This document shows positions 49,299 to 62,346 of a DNA stretch of 64,000 nt, piece after piece (the first letter of the stretch is position 1; each line of letters begins with the position of its first letter). A program made the position numbers and the translations under genes. This DNA comes from Rhodothermales bacterium (GTDB taxonomy: Bacteria; Bacteroidota; Rhodothermia; Rhodothermales; JANQRZ01): contig JBDUXZ010000022.1 of assembly GCA_039944855.1 (NCBI GenBank), positions 98,186 to 162,185 of the forward strand. The letters run 5' to 3'. The notes beneath the pieces were generated by a model. The model was not told the DNA's origin. It made no database searches and was given only the letters and a program-made list of their open reading frames with translations.

Positions 49299-50845
49299 CC
49301 AAGCACCAGATCCTCGTCACGAGCGCAATTGCTAGCGTCGGCCTCGTCCTCGCGCTCCTCATCCTACTCGCCCCGTCCTCCTCCTCCATCCAGGACGAGC
49401 ACGGCGACGCCCTTGCTGGGGAAGAAGCACCGCACGGCCCCCACGGCGGTCGCCTCCTCGACACCGAAGGCGACCGCGCGCTCGAAGTCACCATCTTCGA
49501 GGCCGGTGGCCCGCCCGAACTCCGGCTCTACCCGTTCGTGGACGGCGAGCCGGCCGAACCGGACGCGCTCGACCTCACCGCCGAAATCCATCGGCTCGGC
49601 GGCGGCGTGGACACCGTCCGCTTCCGCCCGACGGGCGGGTTCCTCCGCGGCGACGTGGAGATCTACGAGCCGCACTCGTTCGACGTGGTGATCCGCGGGA
49701 CGTGGGACGGCGAGCCTGTGCGGTGGGCGTACGAGAGCATCGAGGGCCGCGTCGAGATGCCGTTCGAGATCGCTGAGGCGAGCGGCGTGGTGGTCGAAGA
49801 CGCCGGCCCCGCATCGCTCCGCACGGTCCTCGAACTCCCCGGCGAGGTCCAACTCAACGCCGATCGTGTGGCGCGCGTGGCCCCGCGCGTCTCCGGCACC
49901 GTCGTCGCCGTGCCGACCGGCTTGGGCGAGCGCGTCGGAGCGGGGACCGTGCTCGCCGTCGTCGAGAGCCGAGAGCTGGGGAGGGCGCAGCGCGACTACG
50001 TCGAGAGCCTGCACCGGATGGAGTTGGCGCAGTCGGCCTACGAACGCGAGCGGCGGCTCCACGAGCGGCGCATCTCGGCGCGGAAGGACTACGAGCAGGC
50101 GCGGCACGACCTCGAAGAGGCCGAGCTAGAGAAGCAACTCGCCGAACAAGCCCTCGGCGCCCTCGGGGTCCCCCCGACCCAACTCGCCGCGCTCGGCGTC
50201 GAGCCGGAAGGTGTCGCCGGCGACCGCGAGGTCCGCTCGCCCCTTCCGACCTCGCTCACGCGCTACGCCGTCCGCGCCCCCTTAGGCGGCGAGGTCATCG
50301 CGCGGAGCGTGTCCGTCGGGCAGCAGGTGATGGGGAGCGAGGAGCTGTTCACGCTCGCCGACCTCTCGACCGTCTGGGTCGAAGTGACGGTCTATGCGGG
50401 GGATCTCGGCGCGGTCGAGGCTGGGCAGGAGGTCGTCGTCCGTGCGCGCGGTGGCGAGGGCGCGGGACCGGTCGGGCGCGGCACCGTACGTTATGTCGGC
50501 CCGCTCGTCGGTGAGACGACGCGGACGGCGCGGGCGCTCGTCACGCTCTCCAACTCCGAGGGCCGGTGGCGGCCGGGGATGTTCGTTAACGCCGAGGTGC
50601 TCCAGCGCGAGGAGACGGTGCCCGTCGCCGTCCGCCGCGACGCCATCGTGACGTGGCGCGAGATGCCCGTCGTCTTCGCCCGCTTCGGCGATGCCTTCGA
50701 AGTGCGCCCCCTCACGCTCGGCCGGACGGGTCCCGAGTTCGTCGAGGTCCTCGCCGGACTCGACGCCGGGCAGCCCTACGCAGCCGAAGGCGCCTTCCTG
50801 CTCAAAGCCGATCTGGAGAAGTCCGGCGCCTCCCACGACCACTGA
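49295..50845 (+). CDS. czcB: CzcB-type membrane fusion protein (island B)
   Basis: 516 aa, longer than the island A copy by an N-terminal domain of about 130 residues (EEAPHGPHGGRLLDTEGDRA), which resembles the CzcB/CusB-type metal-binding N-domain with a His cluster. A membrane segment (ASVGLVLALLILLAP) comes first. Lipoyl and barrel parts follow (ARVAPRVSGTVVAVPTGLGE; STVWVEVTVYAGDLGAVEAG). The protein ends in HDH. It joins CzcA and CzcC. Confidence 0.9.
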   Translation: MTKHQILVTSAIASVGLVLALLILLAPSSSSIQDEHGDALAGEEAPHGPHGGRLLDTEGDRALEVTIFEAGGPPELRLYPFVDGEPAEPDALDLTAEIHRLGGGVDTVRFRPTGGFLRGDVEIYEPHSFDVVIRGTWDGEPVRWAYESIEGRVEMPFEIAEASGVVVEDAGPASLRTVLELPGEVQLNADRVARVAPRVSGTVVAVPTGLGERVGAGTVLAVVESRELGRAQRDYVESLHRMELAQSAYERERRLHERRISARKDYEQARHDLEEAELEKQLAEQALGALGVPPTQLAALGVEPEGVAGDREVRSPLPTSLTRYAVRAPLGGEVIARSVSVGQQVMGSEELFTLADLSTVWVEVTVYAGDLGAVEAGQEVVVRARGGEGAGPVGRGTVRYVGPLVGETTRTARALVTLSNSEGRWRPGMFVNAEVLQREETVPVAVRRDAIVTWREMPVVFARFGDAFEVRPLTLGRTGPEFVEVLAGLDAGQPYAAEGAFLLKADLEKSGASHDH

Positions 50846-54820
<3,975 letters not shown>

Positions 54821-54828
<8 letters not shown>

Positions 54829-57313
54829 ATCTCTACGCCTCGACCTCCCCGTTCTGCTCCCGGATGTGCCCGATGTCCGAGATGCCTGCGTGGCCCGCCT
54901 CACCGATGCCCTCACGGCCACGGCGGGCGTCGAGAGTGCCCACGTCCTCCCGGCTGAAGACGGCGAGCCCGCCCGTGTCTGCATCCACTACGACCCCGGC
55001 GCCGTCGCCCTCCCCCGCATCCGCCGCATCGCCGAGCGCACCGGCGCTCTCATCACCGGCCGCTACCGCCACGTACTGTGGGAAGTCGACGGGCTGAGCC
55101 ATCAGCGCCGCGCCCGGACCGTGGCCGAGCGGCTGAAGCAGGCCCCCGGCGTCGTCGAAGCGGAGGCAAATGCGACGGGGCCGATCCGCATCGAGTTCGA
55201 CCGCGAGGCGACCGACGAGTCAGCGCTCCGCCGCCTGCTCGGTGAACTCGGCGTGACGATCACGGCACCTGAACCCGCTGAACAGACCGCGCTTGTCGAG
55301 GCCGATGCCCATGCGGGCCACGACCACGGGCCGGGCGACGATCACGGGAACGCTAAGGGCGGAGGGGCGCACGACCACGATCACGGCGGCATCTTCGGCG
55401 AGCGGACCGAGGTGATCTTCGCCGTGCTCTCCGGCGTCTGCGTGGCGCTCGGCTGGACGCTCGGCACGTTCACCGGGATCGTTGCGTGGGTCCCGCTCGC
55501 GCTATTCATCGGGGCGTATTTCTTCGGCGGGTGGTTCACGGTGCGCGAGGCGTGGGACTCGATTCGGGCCGGGCGGTTCGAGATCGACTTCCTGATGCTC
55601 GTCGCCGCCGCCGGGGCCGCCGCGCTCGGCGAGTGGTTCGAGGGAGGGCTGCTCCTCTTCCTCTTCTCCATCGGCCACGCGCTCGAAGGCTACGCGATGG
55701 GCCGCGCGCGGAAGGCCATCGAAGCCCTCGCCGAACTCGCCCCAGAGACGGCGGTCGTGCGCCGCGACGGCGCGGAGCAGGAGGTGCCCGTCGAGGACCT
55801 CGCCGTTGGCGACACCATCGTCGTGAAAACGAATGAACGGCTCCCTGCCGATGGGTTCGTGGTCAAAGGCACGAGCGCGGTGAACCAGGCTCCCGTGACG
55901 GGCGAGAGCGTCCCCGTCGACAAGCGGCCCGTCGATGACACGGAAGCGGCCCTCTCCGATCCGCAAGCGCTCGACGCCGCGCACCGTGTCTTCGCAGGCA
56001 CCATCAACGGGAGCGGCGCCCTCGACGTCGTCGTGACGAAGACCTCGGCCGAGTCCACGCTCGCGCGCGTCGTTCAACTCGTAACCGAAGCCGAGACCGA
56101 ACAGTCGCCGACACAGCGCTTCACGGACCGGTTCGAGCGCGTCTTCGTGCCCGCCGTGCTCGGCCTCGTCGTCCTGCTCCTCTTCGCGTGGGTCGTCGTA
56201 GACGAGACCTTCGCAGAGAGTTTCTACCGGGCGATGGCGGTGCTCGTGGCCGCTAGCCCGTGCGCCCTCGCGATTGCGACGCCGAGCGCCGTGCTCTCGG
56301 GCGTGGCGCGGGCCGGGCGCGGCGGCGTCCTCGTCAAAGGCGGCGGGCCGCTCGAAAACCTCGGCCAGCTCACGGCGATTGCCTTCGACAAAACGGGGAC
56401 GCTGACCGAGGGCGCGCCGCGCGTGACGGACGTGGTGCCCGCCGAGGGCGCGACCGAATCCGAGCTGCTCACGACCGCCGTCGCCGTCGAGCGGCTGAGC
56501 GACCACCCGCTCGCGAAAGCGGTGGTGCGCCACGGCGAGGCCGAGGGCGTCGCGCCCGCCGAGGCGCACGACCTCCAGAGCATCACCGGGCGCGGCATCC
56601 GCGCTGACCTCGGCGGCGAGGCCGTGTTCATCGGCAAAGACGACCTCTTCGCTGAGGTCCCTGGTCCGCCGCTTCCCGATGCCGTGCGGCAGACCGTCGA
56701 GCGCCTGGAAATCGAGGGCCGGACGACGATGATTGTCCGCCGGGGCGACCGCTACCTCGGCGTGGTCGGGCTGATGGATACGCCGCGCGCGGCGGCGAAG
56801 GAGACCATTGCCCGACTCCGCGAGATCGGCATTAAGCGGATGGTGATGATCTCTGGCGACAACCAGCGCGTGGCCGACGCCGTCGCCCGTGCCGTCGGGC
56901 TCGACGAGGCGCGCGGCGACCTCATGCCCGACGACAAGGTCGAGACGATCAAGGCGCTCAGCCGGGAGTCGAAGGTCGCGATGGTCGGCGATGGCGTCAA
57001 CGACGCGCCCGCGATGGCGAATGCGACAGTTGGCATCGCGATGGGCGCGGCCGGAAGTGACGTGGCGCTGGAAACGGCCGACGTGGCGCTCATGGCCGAC
57101 GACCTCCGCCACCTCCCCTTCGCCGTCGGGCTCAGCCGGAAGACGCGGGGCATCATCCGGCAGAACCTGTGGATGAGCCTCGGCATGGTGGCGTTCCTCG
57201 TCCCCGCGACCATCTTTGGGCTCGGCATCGGGCCGGCCGTCGCGCTCCACGAAGGGAGCACGCTCATCGTCGTCTTCAACGCGCTCCGTCTCCTGGCCTA
57301 CCGTGATGCGTAG
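54821..57313 (+). CDS. P1B-4-type metal-transporting ATPase (island B)
   Basis: 830 aa, highly similar to the island A ATPase throughout. It has the same vestigial HMA folds without CxxC, a His/Asp-rich linker (HAGHDHGPGDDHGNAKGG and HDHDHGG), SPC near 480, DKTGT near 524, GDGVNDAP, and HEGSTLIVVFNALRLLA at the end. Exports Co/Zn/Cd-type ions. It begins inside the methyltransferase end (8-bp overlap). Confidence 0.9.
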
Positions 57314-57640
57314 CCCGTTGGGCGACCGCCCCGCCGCGTGCGGCGACTACCTCCAGCACGGGGCCTTCATAGACACTGGTGCAGCGGGTGGCAGCCCCGA
57401 GTTGTCCGGGGTGCTCGCTCGCCTTCCAGGTGCTCCCGCGCCTTCTCCGAACGGCGCAGAGGGTGTCGTCGGTTCGTCCCGGACCGTGCTCGATCAGGCG
57501 GAGCCGGCCCTGTTTGGCGGCCTCTTCAAGGTCGCCCTCGTTCACAAATCCTGACCCGTCACCGAGCGGTCGAAGCAGGGCGAGACCGAGGTTAACCTGA
57601 ACGGCCCCCATCCGCCTCCGGCCGTTGATCTTTTACGCGG
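57314..57640. other. Gap after island B; no gene recognised
   Basis: 327 bp without a convincing gene. The minus strand 57276-57611 has an open stretch with VNLGLALLRPLGDGSGFVNE, but it lacks a ribosome-binding site and overlaps the ATPase end. It is likely a decayed fragment. Confidence 0.4.
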
Positions 57641-60025
57641 GTGCCGGGTACTACCGAGGCCTATCCCGAGGACCCACTCCCCGCACCCGTGCCCGACTCC
57701 GCCTCGCCCGTCGCCGACCTCACATACGGGGTCGCGAGCATCCTCCCGTTCCTCTACATCGCCTGGGCCGACGGGCTCCTGACGCCCTCCCAGATCGACG
57801 AGATCCGCACCCGCGTCGAGGCCGCCGACTGGCTGAGTGAGGCCGACAAGGCGACGCTCAGCGGGTGGCTCGACCCCCAGAACCCTCCGAGCGCGAGCGC
57901 CTACTACCGCTGGATCCGCACGATCAAAGAGGCGGCGCGTCACATCCCCGACGCCGCCGGCAAGAGCCTCGCCGAGTTGGGGGCCGAGATGGCGAACCTC
58001 ACGGGCGTGAGCGACGCGACATACACGACGCCGCAGGCGCGCCAGGCCCTCGCCGAGATCGAGGCGGCCCTCGGCATCGTCGGCCACGAGGCCGTCCGTG
58101 AGCTCGTCGAGGATCGGCCCGTCGCTGAGGGCGATGGGCTTCCGGCCGAACCCTCCCTCGACGACGCTGGGCTCGATGTCGCCGCCCTACGGTCGGTTCT
58201 CGGCGGCGCGCGCGAGGCGCTGCGCGACCGCGTCCGCACGCTCCTCCGCGACCCCGTCTTTGCTCACCCCGACGAGCCCCTCGGCAAGGAGGCTTACCGC
58301 GAGCTTGTCCTCCGCTGGACCGTGCACCTCGCCGAGCAGGGAATCGGCGCGGTCGCCTACCCTGAGTACGCTGGCGGTGAGGACGACGTCGAGGCCTTCA
58401 TCGCCGCCTTCGAGACGATCTCGTACCACGACCTCAGCCTGGCCGTGAAGTTCGGCGTCCAGTTCGGTCTCTTCGGTGGGAGCATCAACCAACTCGGCTC
58501 CGAGCGCCACCGCCGCCAGTACCTCCCGCGCGTGGCGACGCTCGATCTCCCCGGCTGTTTTGCGATGACCGAGAAGGGCCACGGCTCGAACGTCCGCGAC
58601 CTCCAGACGACCGCCACGTTCGACCCCGGAATGGACGAGTTCGTCGTCGACACACCGACCGACGCTGACCACAAGGAGTGGATCGGGAACGCCGCCGCGC
58701 ACGGGCGGATGGCGACGGTCTTCGCCCAGCTCGTCCTGGGCGAGCAGCGCCACGGCGTCCACGCCTTCCTCGTTCCGATCCGCAGCGAGGACGGCGCGGT
58801 GCTCCCCGGCGTCCGCATCGAGGACAGCGGCTACAAACTCGGCCTCAACGGCATCGACAACGGGCGGATCTGGTTCGACCACGTCCGCATCCCGCGCGAG
58901 AACCTCCTCGACCGGTTCGCCCAAGTGAGCCCGGAGGGCGAGTACACGTCGGCGATCCCGTCCTCGTCGAAGCGGTTCTTCACGATGCTCGGGACGCTCG
59001 TCGGCGGGCGGATCGCGGTGGCGTCCGGCGGGGTGAGTGCGGCCAAGAGCGCCCTCACGATCGCCGTCCGCTATGGCGCGCGACGACGCCAGTTCGGACC
59101 GAAGGACAAACCCGAGGTGGCGATCCTGGACTACCTCAGCCACCAGCGCCGCCTCCTCCCGCGCGTGGCAGCGGCCTACGGCCTCACGTTCGCCCTCCAC
59201 GACCTCGCACGGCGATTCCAGGCGACGGCTGAGAGGGCGGACCTCCGCGCGATCGAGACCGAGGCCGCCGCGCTCAAGGCGTATGCGACGCGGTTCGCGA
59301 CCGACGCCATCCAGGAGAGCCGCGAGGCCTGCGGCGGCGAGGGCTACCGCTACGCCAACCGCCTCGCCCGCTTCCGCGCCGACGCCGACATCTTCACGAC
59401 GTTCGAGGGCGACAACACGGTCCTCATGCTCCAGGTCGCCAAGAGCCTCCTCGCCGGGTACCAGCAGGAGTTCGAGGGGCTCGACTTCTTCGGCCTCCTC
59501 GGCAAGCTCGGCGAGCGCGTCAGCGTCCGCATCGGCGAACCGAACCCGGTCGAGCGGCGGAAGACGAGCGCGGCCCACCTCCTCGACCCGGCCATGCACG
59601 CCGGCCTCTTCGAGGCGCGCGAGCGCGACCTCCTCATCTCGGCCGCCCGCCGCCTCAAGGGCCGCATCGACGGCGGTCAGGACTCGTTCGACGCGTTCGT
59701 CGAGGTGCAGGACCACCTCCTCACGCTCGCACAGGCGCACGCCGAGCGGCTCGTGCTGGAGCGCTTCCAGGCCGCCGTCGGCAGCGTCGAGGACGAGGCC
59801 CTGCGGGCGCACCTCGACCGCCTCGCGGCGCTCTACGCGCTCGAACGGCTGGAGACGCACCACGGCTGGTTCCTCGCGCAGCATTACATCGACGCCCCGA
59901 AGTCGAACGCGATCCGGGCCGAGGTGAACGCGCTCCTCGGGCAGATCCGGCCCGTCGCTGTCAGCCTCGTCGACGCCTTCGGAATCCCCGGCGAGACCCT
60001 CGCCGCGCCCATAGCCCTCGGCTGA
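57641..60025 (+). CDS. Acyl-CoA oxidase/dehydrogenase with N-terminal helical domain
   Basis: 794 aa from a GTG at 57641. About the first 150 residues are an extra helical domain (SILPFLYIAWADGLLTPSQI) of TerB-like look. The acyl-CoA dehydrogenase core has CFAMTEKGHGSN near 312, GGRIAVASGGVSAAKSALTI, and the CGGEGYRYANRLAR with FTTFEGDNTVLMLQVAKSLL stretch near 560-605. The ACOX C-terminal domain follows. It belongs to the peroxisomal-type acyl-CoA oxidase branch seen in Bacteroidota; beta-oxidation with or without peroxide release. Confidence 0.85.
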   Translation: MPGTTEAYPEDPLPAPVPDSASPVADLTYGVASILPFLYIAWADGLLTPSQIDEIRTRVEAADWLSEADKATLSGWLDPQNPPSASAYYRWIRTIKEAARHIPDAAGKSLAELGAEMANLTGVSDATYTTPQARQALAEIEAALGIVGHEAVRELVEDRPVAEGDGLPAEPSLDDAGLDVAALRSVLGGAREALRDRVRTLLRDPVFAHPDEPLGKEAYRELVLRWTVHLAEQGIGAVAYPEYAGGEDDVEAFIAAFETISYHDLSLAVKFGVQFGLFGGSINQLGSERHRRQYLPRVATLDLPGCFAMTEKGHGSNVRDLQTTATFDPGMDEFVVDTPTDADHKEWIGNAAAHGRMATVFAQLVLGEQRHGVHAFLVPIRSEDGAVLPGVRIEDSGYKLGLNGIDNGRIWFDHVRIPRENLLDRFAQVSPEGEYTSAIPSSSKRFFTMLGTLVGGRIAVASGGVSAAKSALTIAVRYGARRRQFGPKDKPEVAILDYLSHQRRLLPRVAAAYGLTFALHDLARRFQATAERADLRAIETEAAALKAYATRFATDAIQESREACGGEGYRYANRLARFRADADIFTTFEGDNTVLMLQVAKSLLAGYQQEFEGLDFFGLLGKLGERVSVRIGEPNPVERRKTSAAHLLDPAMHAGLFEARERDLLISAARRLKGRIDGGQDSFDAFVEVQDHLLTLAQAHAERLVLERFQAAVGSVEDEALRAHLDRLAALYALERLETHHGWFLAQHYIDAPKSNAIRAEVNALLGQIRPVAVSLVDAFGIPGETLAAPIALG

Positions 60026-60245
60026 CGGGGCCGACGGGTGCTGCCGAAGATCGCTGCGCCGCCCGTACCCTCACCACCGGTTCGCTCCGGCCGTTCCTCA
60101 TGAGGGGCCGGGGTCCCCCTCGCTCACGCCTCGGCCTCAACTGCTCAGCCACCGTGTGTTGGGCCGACGTAGCGCACGGTCGTAGGGCCTGGGGTAGGGA
60201 TCGACCCGCGCACGCTCCAGAAGCGCACGCGCATGGGTGGCCGTG

Positions 60246-61190
60246 TCATGGTTCGTAGAGGATGGAGCCCTCCGGCAGGATGGGCGCGACGGCCTCGACG
60301 ATCTCGGCCGCGAGCGCTTCGATGGGACGGCGCTTGACGAGGGTCTCGGCGTGGACGAGCCGGACGGTCCGGCTCGGCGCGGGACTCTGGAAGGGGCGGA
60401 CCGACTCCGGCGCGTGCGAGCCTTCGACCTGCACGGCGAGCAGCGGCAGGAGCGTCATCCCGTGGCCCCGGTCCACGAGGCGCTGGAGCGTTTCGAGGTT
60501 CCCGCTCGCGAACTCGACCACGTTCTGCTCCGCCGCGTCGGGCGGCTCCGCCTGCGCCGAGCCCCGGAGGAGCTCGAGTGTCTGATCGCGGAAGCAGTTG
60601 CCGGGGCTCATAAGCCAGAGGTCGTCGCGGTGGAGGTCCTCCGTGCGCAGGGTCTTCCGCTGGTAGAGCCGGTGTCCGGGGGCGACGTACCCCACGAGGG
60701 GTTCCTCGAAGAGCGGGACCTCTGCGATGCCCCGCTCCGTGACGGCCGTGGCGACGAGGCCGGCGTCGAGCAGGTCGCGCCGGATGTGTGCTGCGATCCG
60801 GTCCGCCGGGAGCTCCTCGAACACGAGCGCGACACCGGGGTAGCGGCGGGAGAACGGGGCGATGACGAGGGGGAGGAGGTACGGCGCGAGCGTCGAGAGG
60901 ATGCCGACGCGCAGCTCCCCCTCCATCTCCCCAGCCGCCTCCTGCACGAGCTGCTCGAGCCGCTCGGCTTCGGCCACCACCGAGCGCGCCTGGGCGACGA
61001 CCTGCCGACCGATCCGGGTGGGCATGATCGGATGAGCGGTGCGGTCGAAGAGGACGACGCCGAGTTCTTCTTCGAACTTCTGTATCTGCGTGCTCAGCGT
61101 GGGCTGGGTCACGAAGCAGCTCTCCGCCGCGCGCCGGAAGTGGCGGTGCTTGTCGAGGGCGAGGAGGTAGGTGAGCTGGAGGAGCGTCAT
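60246..61190 (-). CDS. oxyR: OxyR-like LysR-family peroxide regulator
   Basis: 314 aa. N-terminal LysR helix-turn-helix (HFRRAAESCFVTQPTLSTQI). The effector domain has LMSPGNCFRDQTLELL, which matches the OxyR redox-Cys segment (Cys199 region GHCLRDQ of E. coli). The second redox Cys (Cys208) is replaced by Leu. So it is an OxyR-type sensor that may use one Cys. It faces the acyl-CoA oxidase gene convergently; the 220-bp gap 60026-60245 holds only weak dyads (CCGGCC/GGCCGG at 60087-60111). Confidence 0.8.
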   Translation of the reverse strand: MTLLQLTYLLALDKHRHFRRAAESCFVTQPTLSTQIQKFEEELGVVLFDRTAHPIMPTRIGRQVVAQARSVVAEAERLEQLVQEAAGEMEGELRVGILSTLAPYLLPLVIAPFSRRYPGVALVFEELPADRIAAHIRRDLLDAGLVATAVTERGIAEVPLFEEPLVGYVAPGHRLYQRKTLRTEDLHRDDLWLMSPGNCFRDQTLELLRGSAQAEPPDAAEQNVVEFASGNLETLQRLVDRGHGMTLLPLLAVQVEGSHAPESVRPFQSPAPSRTVRLVHAETLVKRRPIEALAAEIVEAVAPILPEGSILYEP

Positions 61191-61201
61191 AGCGTCTCGT
61201 G

Positions 61202-61216
61202 ATAGGGGGATCCTAT
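61202..61216. promoter_or_regulatory. OxyR-type half site (ATAG-N7-CTAT)
   Basis: ATAGGGGGATCCTAT lies 12 bp upstream of the oxyR start codon. It fits the ATAGntnnnanCTAT half of the E. coli OxyR motif in both arms. A second half was not found. Autoregulation is likely. Confidence 0.5.
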
Positions 61217-61257
61217 CGCTACATCAAGATAAGAGATGAAACAGATCGGTTGGGGAT

Positions 61258-61301
61258 ACGAACAAGGCAGTAGAGAAACACGAACAACGCAGTAGAGAAA
61301 G
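61258..61301 (+). repeat. 22-bp tandem repeat upstream of oxyR
   Basis: Two units at 61258-61279 and 61280-61301 differ at two positions. It is not coding. Confidence 0.85.
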
Positions 61302-61792
61302 CGGACACGGCCCATCGGCTTCCGCCACACTGGCCTCCGTGTTCCACGTCGAGGCCCTCACGAGAGAGGTTCTCATGATCAACTACGTCGTCCACTTCCT
61401 CGACCCCGAGGCCCCGGCCCTCCGGGGCCGCCCCCTCCGGGACCGCCCCCTGCGGAGCGCGACCGAGCGACGTGCTGCGGAGCGGCCACCACACGCCGCT
61501 CCGCGCAGCCGCAACATCGCCACGCCGAGCGCCCTCCTGACGGGGATGCTCTGGCGAGGGGCCCTCATCAGCGGGGAGGTCCTCCCTTCGTTCGCACCCA
61601 CTCCTTGGGACGTCCCCCGGGGGAGGCTCTCCGGGCTCACCGTTGATCCACGACGCGCCCGACTCGCCGCACGCTCCCTCGGAAGCGCGCTCATTACGCG
61701 CCTGCAGGAACATCGAGGACGTCTGGCGAGCGCCTGAGTTCTAGTCACCAAGGCCCGGACGTGTTCTACGGCCCGGCCTCCTCCCTACCGCC

Positions 61793-62302
61793 ATGAACGA
61801 CCAGACGATCTACCTCACCGACGAAGACCACCTCCGCCTGACCACGTTGCTCTCCCGGATGAAAAAGGAGGGCGGCTGGAGCCCTGCGTACGCCTGCGGT
61901 CTACGGAGGAAGCTGGAGTGCGCCGTCGTGGTGCCCTCCGAGGACATCCCCTACCACGTGATCACCATGCACTCCCAGTTCCGCTTGCAGGACCTCGACA
62001 CGGGGGCGGCGAAGGAGTACACGCTCGTCTACCCCCACGAAGCGGACTTCCACGAGGGCAAGCTGTCGATTCTGGCTCCGGTCGGCACCGCGCTCCTCGG
62101 CTCCCAGGACCTCGACGTCGTCGAAGTCGCGGTGCCGGCGGGGAATAAGCGCTTCCGCGTGGGTGCCGTCTTCTACCAGCCGGAGGCCGCCGAAGCCTAC
62201 CGGGTCAAGGCGGACAGCCTGATCCGGGGCTCCCGACGGGCGGAGCGGCAGTCGCGGGGCTATTCCGAACGCCGCATCCGTAGCGGCCTCTCGGAAGCAT
62301 AA
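61793..62302 (+). CDS. GreA/Rnk-family protein (nucleoside diphosphate kinase regulator-like)
   Basis: 169 aa. The C-terminal FKBP-like domain of GreA/Rnk is recognised by EYTLVYPHEADFHEGKLSIL followed by PVGTALLG. The N-terminal helical arm is shorter than in GreA and has LTDEDHLRLTTLLSRMKKEG, typical of Rnk. These proteins bind RNA polymerase. Basic C-terminal tail (SRRAERQSRG). Same strand as gdhA, 44 bp upstream. Confidence 0.8.
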   Translation: MNDQTIYLTDEDHLRLTTLLSRMKKEGGWSPAYACGLRRKLECAVVVPSEDIPYHVITMHSQFRLQDLDTGAAKEYTLVYPHEADFHEGKLSILAPVGTALLGSQDLDVVEVAVPAGNKRFRVGAVFYQPEAAEAYRVKADSLIRGSRRAERQSRGYSERRIRSGLSEA

Positions 62303-62346
62303 GGCCTCCTTCCCTACTTCCTCATTACAGCCACTCTCTCATTCCC

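Larger units (their letters stand above)
61191..61792. other. 602-bp region upstream of oxyR and the Rnk-like gene
   Basis: It holds the OxyR-type site, a 22-bp tandem repeat (61258-61279 and 61280-61301, ACGAACAASGCAGTAGAGAA core) and GC-rich repeats. A 132-codon frame at 61339-61737 (FHVEALTREVLMINYVVHFL start) is open but its amino-acid makeup is Arg/Pro/Ala-rich from low-complexity repeats. I do not call it a gene. Confidence 0.5.

Noticed and set aside
57276..57611. Minus-strand 111-codon frame with VNLGLALLRPLGDGSGFVNE
   Set aside because: Overlaps the ATPase end, no start signal, no recognised family. It may be a decayed fragment.
60087..60111. Dyad CCGGCC...GGCCGG between acyl-CoA oxidase and oxyR as terminator
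   Set aside because: Six pairs only and no U-run; weak evidence for a terminator.
61339..61737. 132-codon frame upstream of the Rnk-like gene
   Set aside because: Arg/Pro/Ala-rich low-complexity sequence, no ribosome-binding site, derived from GC-rich short repeats.
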